Below, one piece after another: positions 60,601-64,000 of a stretch of 64,000 nucleotides of DNA. The DNA is from Ctena decussata (taxonomy: Eukaryota; Mollusca; Bivalvia; Lucinida; Lucinidae). Made by a program: the position numbers and the translations under genes. The stretch spans positions 5,456,001 through 5,520,000 of the forward strand of contig OZ022511.1 in the NCBI GenBank assembly GCA_963989385.1, written 5' to 3'. Under the pieces are notes generated by a model that was not told the DNA's origin, did no database searches, and saw nothing but the letters and a program-made list of their open reading frames with translations. How positions within the stretch are numbered: position 1 is the first letter of the stretch; every line of letters begins with the position of its first letter.

Positions 60601-63600
60601 GACAAAATTTTGAAAATAAACACCCCTGTTTTCGCTACAAAACCATTATGAATTGATGAGAACAGGCGCATTTGCTACTACACAAAGTGTGGATAATTCA
60701 GATTGACAGTACAGTATGGTACCCAGATAAATATAGTTTCTGAAATATTTTTAGGACAACATTGCCTGGGGATTGTCTTTTAATTAAGTGGTCTTTTACT
60801 TAAGTGGCAATGGTATCAAACAAGAAATCCGCGCAGAGCGGTGTCGCACCTGCGGGGGATAAGTCACATAAGTTCTAATTGGTAGCGAAAACTATATCGC
60901 CCATGCTAACTCAGGTGTGACAAAAGCAGGTGTGAGAAAAAAGACAACGTTAAACATGTGAAAAAGTGGAAAAAATTAATCTGGGAATTATGTGCAATCA
61001 ATATGCACATCTTCAGACCATGACAAAACACCTGTGAAGTTTCAAAATGATTGATCCAAAAGTGTGAGAGGAGAGGTGCTCACAAGACACCCACTATGCA
61101 AGGTATTATGGTATTGGAAAAATTGACTAAGTTAAACTTGTGAAAAAAGTGGCAAAACTTAATCTGGGAATTATGTGCAAACAATATGCACATCTACAGA
61201 CCATGGCCAAGACATCTGTGAGGTTTCAAAATGACTGGCCTAAAAAGGTAGGAGGAGTTGTACTCACAAGACACCCACTACGCAAAGTATTATGTAAAAG
61301 ATTGACTAAGTTAAACATGTGAAAAAAGTGGCAAAAATTAATCTGGGAATTATGTGCAAACAATATGCACATCTACAGACCATGGCCAAAACATCTGTGA
61401 AGTTTCATAATGATTGGCTAAAAAGTGTAGGAGGCGTTGCGCTCACAAGACACGTACTGCGAATTGTTGACGAACGGACGGACGGACGAACGGGTCCGTG
61501 CACGCCTATAACGCCCCAGCTAACGCAGGTGCGACAATAAACGACTGCTTGTATATGAATTATGGCTGTCTAAAGTAGGAATGTGCAGTGTCTTTAGGGT
61601 TTGCCTCTATAAAGGAAATTAAAAAATGTATCTTTTAAGAAAAATACGTTGTGTTTTCGGATTCGCCTAATCATATCATAGCTTTATGTTTTGTGGCCAA
61701 AGGAAGATCCGTCTTTATGGTGGTTACCAAGATTATTACGTTACTTGCACAACTTTCTGAACGCGCCTCGTTAGTTAGTGTCAAATATAACGTAAAACAT
61801 CGTCCAGAATACTGATGAATGCGAGCCTCCATAAACGTTTAGCAAGAACACAACGTAACCTTAAATGAGCCGCGACACGACATAACCAACAATGTGGTTG
61901 TGCGCCCAGCGCAGACTCTGATCAGACTGGGCGGATTGATCAGAGTCTTCGCTGTCCGCATGAAGGTAGCTGAGACCCTCAGCTACTTTTTAAGCGCAGA
62001 GCAAAAACTCTGGTCGGACTGGGCAAATGCCCACGCTGATCTGAGTCTGCGCTGGGCGCACAACCACATTTTTGGTTTTGTCGTGTCGCGGCTCAAATGT
62101 TCTTCGGATGTGGAAAAAGCATCTTTGTCATTACAAGCAAGGTTCGGAGATCCTTCTCGTTTGAATTTTGTTTCTATCTACACAATACAGCTATCCTTCT
62201 CGTTTGAATTTTCTTTCTATCTACACAATACAGTTACCCTTCTCGTTTGTATTTTCTTTCTATATACACAATACAGTTATCCTTCTCGTTTGAATGTTCT
62301 TTCTATCTATACAATACAGTTATCCTTCTCATTTGAATTCTGTTTCTATCTACACAATACAGTTATCTCTCTCGTTTGAATTTTCTTTCTATCTACACAA
62401 TACAGTTATCCTTCTCGTTTGAATTTTCTTTCTAACTACACAATACAGTTAAACCTGTCTTAAGGAATCACCCAAGGGATGGCCCAAAACTAGCTGCTTA
62501 AGACAGGTGGCCCCATTAATAAGGTTCATTTTCATACTATTTTGGTTTAAAGGATCCAGAAAAGGTGGCTGCTATAGGCAGGTGACCCCTTAATAGAGGT
62601 GACCACATAAGCAGGTTTGACTGTACGTGTTTCGTTGAATAAATTATGAGGTAATGTAGCAGGCTCGATCGGGTCTTACTTGTAGCACTTGGCAACTCAA
62701 CTTGGAGCTTTATCTCGGTCGTTTACTGCTTCTAGGAAGAACGTCGCCCGGTGCTGCAGTGTTCACAGGTGTTGTTTACCAGGTTTTTAGAGACCTAGTA
62801 ATGAACTGCTAATCATAGCTAAGGGATGCACCTACCGTTCTAGTTTTAGTTAGGAACCAGAAAAAGAGAATTAGGGTTTGAACCCATATATAGCACAGTT
62901 AGAAAGCCGACCACTCGAGAGCAATAACATGCAACATAGGAGTTCAGATCGCATAGTCTTAATAAAATTACAATACAAAGAACAATGACTAAGATAAAGG
63001 GGATGGCTTTCTCTTTTTCCAGAACGATATCACCACAATAAAAAAAACCTCTCCTGTCTCTCTGGTGCTGGTCTCCAAATGAAATACTTTGCTCCACTCT
63101 AGGCGCCAAAGCTTTTTCTTTCTTTTTTTCTTTCTTTTTGTTCTTTTTAACAAGCAAACAGATAGAGGTGATGTTGGGGACACTGCGATTCAACCCTTTG
63201 CGGTGCATTGGTACATGCAGGCGCTTTCGTGCATTTTTATAAGTGTCTTAAGTGCTCTTAAGAACAGCGTTTGTTTTTGTTTTTTTGTTTTTTTTGTTGT
63301 TTTTTTTCTTCTTTTTTTGTAATTTTTTTCGTTTTTTGTTGTTGTTGTTGTTTTCATAAGCACTAAAACGAGCGTAAACTCAAAATGTTTACGCTCAGTT
63401 TAATACTTGTGAAAAATGCGTTGTTTTCAAGAGCACTTAGCAAAATCATCAATAGCGCGATTATAATATCCGCGAAATAGTTCAACTTAGAATGAACATT
63501 CTCGTGAAGAAAAGTGCAGTCACAGTACTTTAAGATAAGAGTTATCATCATTGGATGTGCATAAACCCTAACAGATTTTTAGTACTTACTTTGTATTTGT

Positions 63601-63740
63601 TGGTAAGTCAGATTGAATCCTGGAGCGGCTTTAAACGCGTCCGAACGAAAGTAAACGTTCAAAAAGACAGATTTTGTTTCTATTGTCATCTGATCGACAA
63701 CACCACAATAGGTCCCAACAATGAAATTCGCATCCAAGAT
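36435..63740 (-). CDS. CUB-Kringle-CUB-CUB extracellular protein gene (partial, 5 exons)
   Basis: This is the gene model made by joining 63740-63590, 57330-57067, 48961-48756, 37954-37789 and 36637-36435 on the minus strand. Every exon has AG/GT flanks and the phases match throughout: phase 1 into Kringle, phase 1 into CUB first half, phase 0 into CUB second half, phase 1 into the next CUB. The reading frame is open across all joins. CUB and Kringle domains are disulfide-bonded protein-binding modules of secreted proteins and receptor ectodomains, so an extracellular role is expected. Kremen proteins and some complement-type or neuronal receptors mix these domains, but the visible order matches none I can name. 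No signal peptide, catalytic domain or membrane segment is in view because both ends lie outside or were not found. Introns of about 6.3, 8.1, 10.8 and 1.2 kb are filled with mobile elements. Confidence 0.85.
36662..36888. mobile_element. 227-bp MITE with hAT-like ends, AGGCC duplication
   Basis: The left end is CAAGGGCGTAGCTA and the right end, inverted, is CAGGGGCGTAGCTA. This terminus is of a type widely seen in invertebrate hAT-like MITEs. AGGCC flanks both sides (36657-36661 and 36889-36893). The insertion lies 25 bp upstream of the acceptor-side edge of the CUB exon ending at 36637, where a branch point would be expected. Confidence 0.8.
37789..37954 (-). CDS. CUB domain exon, second half
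   Basis: This 166-bp exon starts in phase 0 after TTTTACAG and ends in phase 1 before GTATGTC. It encodes 55 residues that begin IYERAALQRHVICGK and continue with VLYVHFYSNQHDDC, then NCGFGIAFHHTE. The Ile-Tyr start completes the C-x-Y-D-x-L-x-I-Y run left open by the exon at 48756-48961. The Cys-Gly pair, the hydrophobic strand and the Gly-Phe-Gly-Ile-x-Phe strand fit CUB. It is joined to 36637 through a split Gly codon. Two extra Cys residues near the end (DDCPVKNC) may form a local disulfide. Confidence 0.83.
37955..39720. other. Intron sequence, no gene
   Basis: This is the right part of the intron between 37954 and 48756. Short ORFs at 38794-39218 have no recognisable content. About 38165-38215 holds GGGGGCGTTGTTAATTC and its inverse GGCGTTGCCCCC, a small palindrome. 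Confidence 0.4.
39721..39939. mobile_element. Foldback MITE, GAGCCGCGAC ends, copy 1
   Basis: The whole 219-bp unit is palindromic: the left arm has GAGCCGCGACAGG and GTGGTTGTGCGCCCAG, and the right arm has CTGGGCGCACAACCAC and TCGTGTCGCGGCTC. It shares ends and core with the copy at 61867-62094. No flanking duplication was found for this copy. Confidence 0.85.
40255..40500 (+). mobile_element. tRNA-derived SINE
   Basis: A polymerase III A-box-like TAGCTCAGTAGGTTAAGCG is at 40267 and a B-box-like GGTCCCGAGTTCCAGCCC is at 40302, the spacing of a tRNA head. The body then has GGGGTTCCATTGCACACAGCC and CCATCGTCCTGATATGGCTG, as in mollusc SINEs. A cloverleaf does not close, so this is not a tRNA gene. 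Confidence 0.65.
40572..41116. mobile_element. Palindromic element P, copy 2
   Basis: The ends are TGGTATAGTA at 40572 and the inverse at 41107-41116. The arms of about 200 bp are imperfect inverses. Examples are AACAAACCACAACGTTTGCGTC on the left versus ACGCATACATTGTGGTTTGTT on the right, and GACAATACGAGTTTGCTGTAAA versus TTTACAGCAAAATCGTATTG. No ORF of interest. Confidence 0.7.
41850..42689 (+). pseudogene. Tc1/mariner-like transposase relic
   Basis: The plus strand at 42112-42145 reads HILFTDESRS, matching the FTDES/SRF block around the second catalytic Asp of Tc1-like transposases. After stops and frameshifts, EKGVTHARY and a GIS-like region follow. The end reads AVIQAHGGHTEN and a TGA, matching the usual GGHT C-terminus. 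Between, PIQITRGFLNLKREL and EKWQTNP resemble degraded C-terminal blocks. Multiple stops make it dead. Outer terminal repeats were not resolved; a GGGCAAAACAAAGGAAACAC stretch at 40469 resembles a Tc1 terminus. Confidence 0.72.
43496..43741 (-). CDS. Unidentified exon-like ORF at the 5' edge of the Penelope-like insertion
   Basis: The minus strand has TTTTTTGTTTTTCAG at about 43735-43721, a strong acceptor-like sequence. It is followed by about 75 codons: VKTYIRSVDLQSSSELLTTE, then YVLPLTDDVMVDLVHKCLQQ, then RIHSRSFEGIGILVQYWGL and a stop. Composition looks protein-like but I recognise no family. It lies between the 5' target duplication and the truncated start of the retroelement, so it may be foreign sequence joined during insertion. 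It may also be chance. Confidence 0.3.
   Translation of the reverse strand: MLQFFVFQVKTYIRSVDLQSSSELLTTEYVLPLTDDVMVDLVHKCLQQLHLFGIALRDIRIHSRSFEGIGILVQYWGLNWS
43738..46512 (+). pseudogene. Penelope-like EN-RT polyprotein, broken
   Basis: One frame carries most of the protein. 43740-44123 gives QYVGQTSRALKKRFGEHYRR, the YVG half of GIY-YIG with catalytic Arg; the first GIY strand is missing. 44208-44516 is a linker. After TAA codons at 44514 and 44598, the frame continues with IYPAAGHVITGN, FGNRWCKREHVE and FHSKYVLVPAYKAANNVVVV, then a TGA at 45012-45014. The RT follows to 46199: LPTMYWLPKLHKRPYKARFI, STFDFSTLYT (catalytic Asp), GIPMGTNCAPLVADLFL, and RYLDDLLNI (the YxDD box). A one-base insertion in a T run near 46190 shifts the rest (46222-46512), which ends VMRQSACLVVNPITV and SMIAPT. 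Two compensating frameshifts lie at about 44105 and 44195. Confidence 0.88.
47775..48080. mobile_element. Palindromic element P, partial copy 3
   Basis: About 47820-48070 aligns with the right arm of copy 2. Shared pieces include ACATTGTGGCTTGTTTAAAA, GATTAACAGCAAAATCGCATTG, TAGTGTCGCCAG and TACTATACCACA. The GGGGGCATA terminus of a tandem-array element abuts its left end, as in copy 1. Confidence 0.65.
48081..48755. other. Intron sequence, no gene
   Basis: AT-rich. A 21-bp direct duplication (TATATAATGAGTATAAATGT-like) lies at about 48122-48163 and a GACGGATGGACGGACGG tract at 48568. Nothing coding before the CUB exon. Confidence 0.5.
48756..48961 (-). CDS. CUB domain exon, first half
   Basis: This 206-bp exon starts in phase 1 after TTATGCAG and ends in phase 0 before GTAAGAGG. 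It encodes a CUB N-terminal half: DCGETLETETGIIISP, then the acidic loop DSDGDGHYD, then NVDCLWII, then a hydrophobic strand and CIYDVLW. The last matches the canonical C-x-Y-D-x-L that precedes the second half. A classical CUB has an Asn-Tyr-Pro-rich loop where this protein has an aspartate-rich DxDGDGxYD loop. A palindromic MITE begins only about 45 bp upstream of the acceptor, at 49007. Confidence 0.85.
49007..49146. mobile_element. Palindromic MITE (full copy) near a CUB acceptor
   Basis: The left arm has GGCCCAGAGGTTATCAAACT and CTCAAACTCAAAATAAAGCA. The right arm has GAGTTTGAGATTATACTCAA and AAAACCTCAGACC. Half copies, each starting CGGAAGCAGCCAA, are at 52611 and 55085. The element starts about 45 bp upstream of the acceptor of exon 48756-48961. 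Confidence 0.8.
49147..50259. other. Intron sequence, no gene
   Basis: Short ORFs at 49334-49786 show no domain. The phrase GACCAGTGGTGGCC at 49451 recurs inverted as GGCCACCACTGGTC at 50229, so 49450-50243 may be an inverted-end insertion of about 0.8 kb. Confidence 0.4.
50260..50460. mobile_element. 201-bp palindromic MITE with CGGGTAAATTCGGACA ends
   Basis: The ends are AGTCGGGTAA then CGGACAGCGGGTAAATTCGG on the left, and the inverse on the right (a 36-bp terminal repeat with two mismatches). The centre is another hairpin: TTGCAAACAGTGAAAATCC pairs with GGATTTTCACTGTTTGC around ACGGCTCATAATGAGCCGT. A target duplication is not clear. Confidence 0.82.
50461..51614. other. Intron sequence, no gene
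   Basis: ORFs at 50531-51293 are short and featureless. No repeat structure was resolved. Confidence 0.4.
51615..52610 (+). repeat. Poly-C tract followed by ~145-bp tandem units
   Basis: A C run lies at about 51627-51646. From about 51700, degenerate units each carry ATGTATCCATGCAAGTTTGG, a TTCATGAGATAT-like phrase and CAGTGACCTTGAAAATGAGG followed by TCAAGGTCACC. The clearest units start near 52130, 52273, 52425 and 52560. Confidence 0.7.
52611..52685. mobile_element. Half copy of the 49007 MITE
   Basis: CGGAAGCAGCCAACCAGTGTG, TTATTTTGAGTTTGAGAA, then AAGTTTTATAACCGC matches the right part of 49007-49146 and the copy at 55085. Confidence 0.7.
52688..52910. mobile_element. MITE with TTATAAAACTTTTTT ends
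   Basis: GTTATAAAACTTTTTTCATG near 52690 is inverted as ACAAAAAAGTTTTATAAC near 52888-52905. TCATGCTCAGC is also inverted near the right end. Confidence 0.6.
52911..55084. other. Intron sequence, no gene
   Basis: Two small hairpins are visible: TTCTAAATC paired with GATTTAGAA at 53427-53464, and CAGACGCCGC with GCGGCGTCTG at 53667-53690. No coding evidence. Confidence 0.45.
55085..55158. mobile_element. Half copy of the 49007 MITE
   Basis: CGGAAGCAGCCAATCAGTGTG, TTATTTTGAGTTTGAGAA, TACTCAAGTTTTATAACC and GGGCCTGGCC match the copy at 52611 at nearly every base. Confidence 0.7.
56077..56259 (+). other. Unrecognised 60-codon ORF
   Basis: It opens with MDSETLNSKADSLYRYRILF and ends CLKIQTETSVFK. 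No family is recognised and no splice signals stand out. It may be chance. It lies between inverted copies of a CCAAAAGAA...TGTCAGGGCGG phrase (55285 and 56890). Confidence 0.15.
56574..56680 (+). mobile_element. tRNA-derived SINE head
   Basis: GCGCAGATGGCTAAGATC is A-box-like and GAGTTCGAATCCCGCC is a good B box, followed by CGTTCCATTGCGCAG as in the SINE body at 40255-40500. Confidence 0.6.
56699..56959 (-). other. Unrecognised ORF, possible alternative terminal exon
   Basis: The minus-strand ORF reads VSYDADIAGIYTLIQKKCQG, then YVLPITVKIDQTTRRFGRID and ends GLSILIKM. A CTTCAG at about 56925 would accept splicing in phase 1, which matches the phase-1 donor of the Kringle exon at 57067, so read-through to a stop is possible in principle. 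The polypyrimidine tract is poor, and the phrase TGATCCAAAAGAA is repeated in inverted form at about 55281, suggesting a mobile origin. Function unknown. Confidence 0.2.
57067..57330 (-). CDS. Kringle domain exon
   Basis: This 264-bp exon has phase 1 at both ends, as is usual for shuffled Kringle modules. It encodes about 87 residues. Visible landmarks in order are: YNGTVAVTNTGQTCQPW (the start of a Kringle, with Tyr-x-Gly and Cys-x-Pro-Trp), then SSQTPHSH, then AKNYCRD, then GKPWCYT, then DPDIRWGYC. The Trp-Cys-Tyr-Thr and RWxYC motifs and Cys spacing are diagnostic of Kringles, which are triple-disulfide protein- or lysine-binding folds. An extra Cys-Trp-Asp (SCWDHL) precedes the usual first Cys region. 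The acceptor is TTTAAG and the donor is GTGAAT. Joining to 48961 creates an Asp codon across the junction and keeps the frame. Confidence 0.88.
57440..57509. repeat. 70-bp cruciform-type hairpin
   Basis: TATACTTAAGGACAAAAG (57440-57457) is exactly inverted at 57492-57509. The loop holds a second stem, GGATGTT/AACATCC around CCTTC. Confidence 0.85.
57545..57850 (-). pseudogene. Penelope-like RT fragment
   Basis: The minus strand reads GIPMGTNC, then CHERDFMVPHL, a decayed stretch over the DD box, then QIYPSELQLNNA and LICISLL. These align block by block with the RT of 43491-47201 (GIPMGTNC, CYERDFMMSL, QIYPAELQLNKA, LDLHLSI). Many substitutions and stops: an old copy. Confidence 0.82.
57851..58700. 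other. Intron sequence; possible mariner terminus
   Basis: CAAGGGCTGTTCAGAAAGTT at 57858 resembles mariner-type terminal repeats, but no partner end or transposase was found. Otherwise no feature. Confidence 0.3.
58708..58992 (+). repeat. (GA)n microsatellite and a 2-copy tandem duplication
   Basis: A GAGAGA run at about 58710-58732 is followed by a ~125-140 bp segment that occurs twice. It contains GATGTCATGAGCTCGGACTAAATA (58750 and 58885) and ATCCTTTACCGTTTTAT (58825 and 58969). Each copy is preceded by a GAGAGA/CAGACAGAG stretch. Confidence 0.8.
58993..60900. other. Intron sequence; no gene proven
   Basis: TGACGTCA at 59529-59536, a plus-strand ATG at 59719 and GTAAGT at 59732 are noted as a weak promoter/first-exon candidate. 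Nothing else recognised. Confidence 0.35.
60930..61540 (+). repeat. Tandem array, ~183-bp units, ending in GACGGACGG
   Basis: Three units start near 60948, 61133 and 61312, each with TTAATCTGGGAATTATGTGC, ATATGCACATCT, GACCATG and CTCACAAGACACCCACTA or a variant. The array ends with an ACGGACGGACGG tract and CGCCCCAGCTAACGCAGGTG. The phrase GCCCATGCTAACTCAGGTGTG before it (60901) matches the end, so the two form direct rather than inverted borders. The two ORFs beginning MKKVAK are translations of the unit. Confidence 0.8.
61867..62094. mobile_element. Foldback MITE, GAGCCGCGAC ends, copy 2, AAAT duplication
   Basis: The 228-bp palindromic unit has GAGCCGCGACACGAC at the left and the inverse at the right, and AAAT on both sides (61863-61866, 62095-62098). 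It shares the GTGGTTGTGCGCCCAG arm motif with copy 1 at 39721-39939. Confidence 0.88.
62152..62452 (+). repeat. 43-bp tandem repeat, 7 copies
   Basis: The unit is CCTTCTCGTTTGAATTTTCT then TTCTATCTACACAATACAGT then TAT. Seven copies differ by 1-4 bases. A long plus-strand ORF through it is a translation of the repeat. The last copy runs into the MITE at 62444. Confidence 0.92.
62444..62625. mobile_element. 182-bp MITE, TA-flanked, CAGTYAAACCTG ends
   Basis: The left end is TACAGTTAAACCTGTCTTA and the right end, inverted, is TACAGTCAAACCTGCTTAT. The terminal TA on each side fits a TA target duplication of Tc1/mariner type. An inner CTTAAG pairing (62458 and 62503) is also seen. Confidence 0.75.
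62626..63589. other. Intron sequence with low-complexity T tracts
   Basis: 63106-63150 and 63260-63360 are T-rich simple sequence. ORFs over them (Lys-rich or Phe-rich) are artefacts. A small hairpin, GAGCGTAAAC paired with GTTTACGCTC, is at 63370-63396. Confidence 0.6.
63590..63740 (-). CDS. CUB domain exon, second half
   Basis: The exon is 151 bp. It starts in phase 0 after a TTTTCAG acceptor and ends in phase 1 before GTAAGTAC. It encodes about 50 residues with the hallmarks of a CUB C-terminal half: a conserved Cys-Gly pair (GTYCG), then the alternating hydrophobic strand VFLNVYF, then RSD, then Gly-Phe-x-Leu-x-Tyr (GFNLTYQ). This corresponds to the standard CUB ending in which a surface Asp precedes a GF-x-L-x-Y strand. 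The first half of the domain must lie to the right of the window. Length and phase pattern match the other CUB second-half exon at 37789-37954. Confidence 0.85.
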
Positions 63741-64000
63741 CTGAAAATAATTTTTGTATATCTGTATATTGAGCTTATTTATTTATTTATGTAGTTATTA
63801 TTATTTATTTTTTTTTTTAAATTGTCTATGTGTGTCTTTCAAAATTAAATTACGAAAGCAAATTATCAGATCTGATTCAGTAAATGTTTGCGTATTGATT
63901 TATCCGATTCTGGTCATCTTTTACTAAATCTATAAATTGTTTAGCCCGTATTGATAGATTGTTGGTTCCAAAAATGGCAAACTCTCGATAAAGTAAGCCT

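Noticed and set aside
61894..62379. 161-codon plus-strand ORF
   Set aside because: It is a read-through of a foldback MITE and a 43-bp tandem repeat.
62846..63322. Lys-rich and Phe-rich ORFs
   Set aside because: They translate low-complexity T/A tracts.

Overview
The window looks like intron-rich, repeat-choked invertebrate nuclear DNA, most likely from a bivalve mollusc. The grounds are: split coding exons with consensus GT/AG sites, no operon structure, AT-rich spacer, tRNA-derived SINE-like pieces, and arrays of degenerate tandem units that end in GACGGACGG and GGGGGCATA motifs, a style I associate with clam and mussel genomes. Species cannot be fixed from the sequence.

One host gene is supported. 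It lies on the minus strand and runs off the right edge. Five exons have matching splice phases: CUB second half (63590-63740), Kringle (57067-57330), CUB first half (48756-48961), CUB second half (37789-37954) and the first half of a further CUB (36435-36637). The product would be a secreted or ectodomain protein reading CUB-Kringle-CUB-CUB(partial). Both visible CUB first halves carry an acidic DxDGDGxYD loop. The completing exon on the left was not found, so the last intron is probably more than 36 kb.

The rest is a transposon archive. 1-19685 is a decayed minus-strand Ty3/Gypsy LTR retrotransposon (LTRs 1-1156 and 18624-19685; gag, protease, RT, RNase H, integrase). Its integrase is split by a 9969-bp element with 601-bp terminal inverted repeats (3510-13478). 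That element holds a Harbinger-like TTA-flanked element, a LINE fragment, a Penelope-like relic and hairpins. RNase H is split by a LINE 3' end with a GAATT tail. 19.8-36.2 kb is a nest of tandem-array elements with inverted ends, plus MITEs and perfect hairpins. 40.5-48.1 kb holds another tandem-array element carrying a broken Tc1-like transposase and a Penelope-like retroelement with a GIY-YIG domain upstream of its reverse transcriptase (43491-47201, 7-bp target duplication). 49-63 kb carries further MITEs, tandem arrays and relics between the exons.

No rRNA, bona fide tRNA, CRISPR array or bacterial-type feature was seen. Almost no transposon gene is intact. The items most worth following up are the CUB/Kringle gene with its acidic loop, the Penelope-like element with an in-frame TGA where selenocysteine is possible, the 10-kb inverted-repeat element with an outward-facing ORF in each terminus, and the inverted pair of 455/441-bp tandem-array elements.
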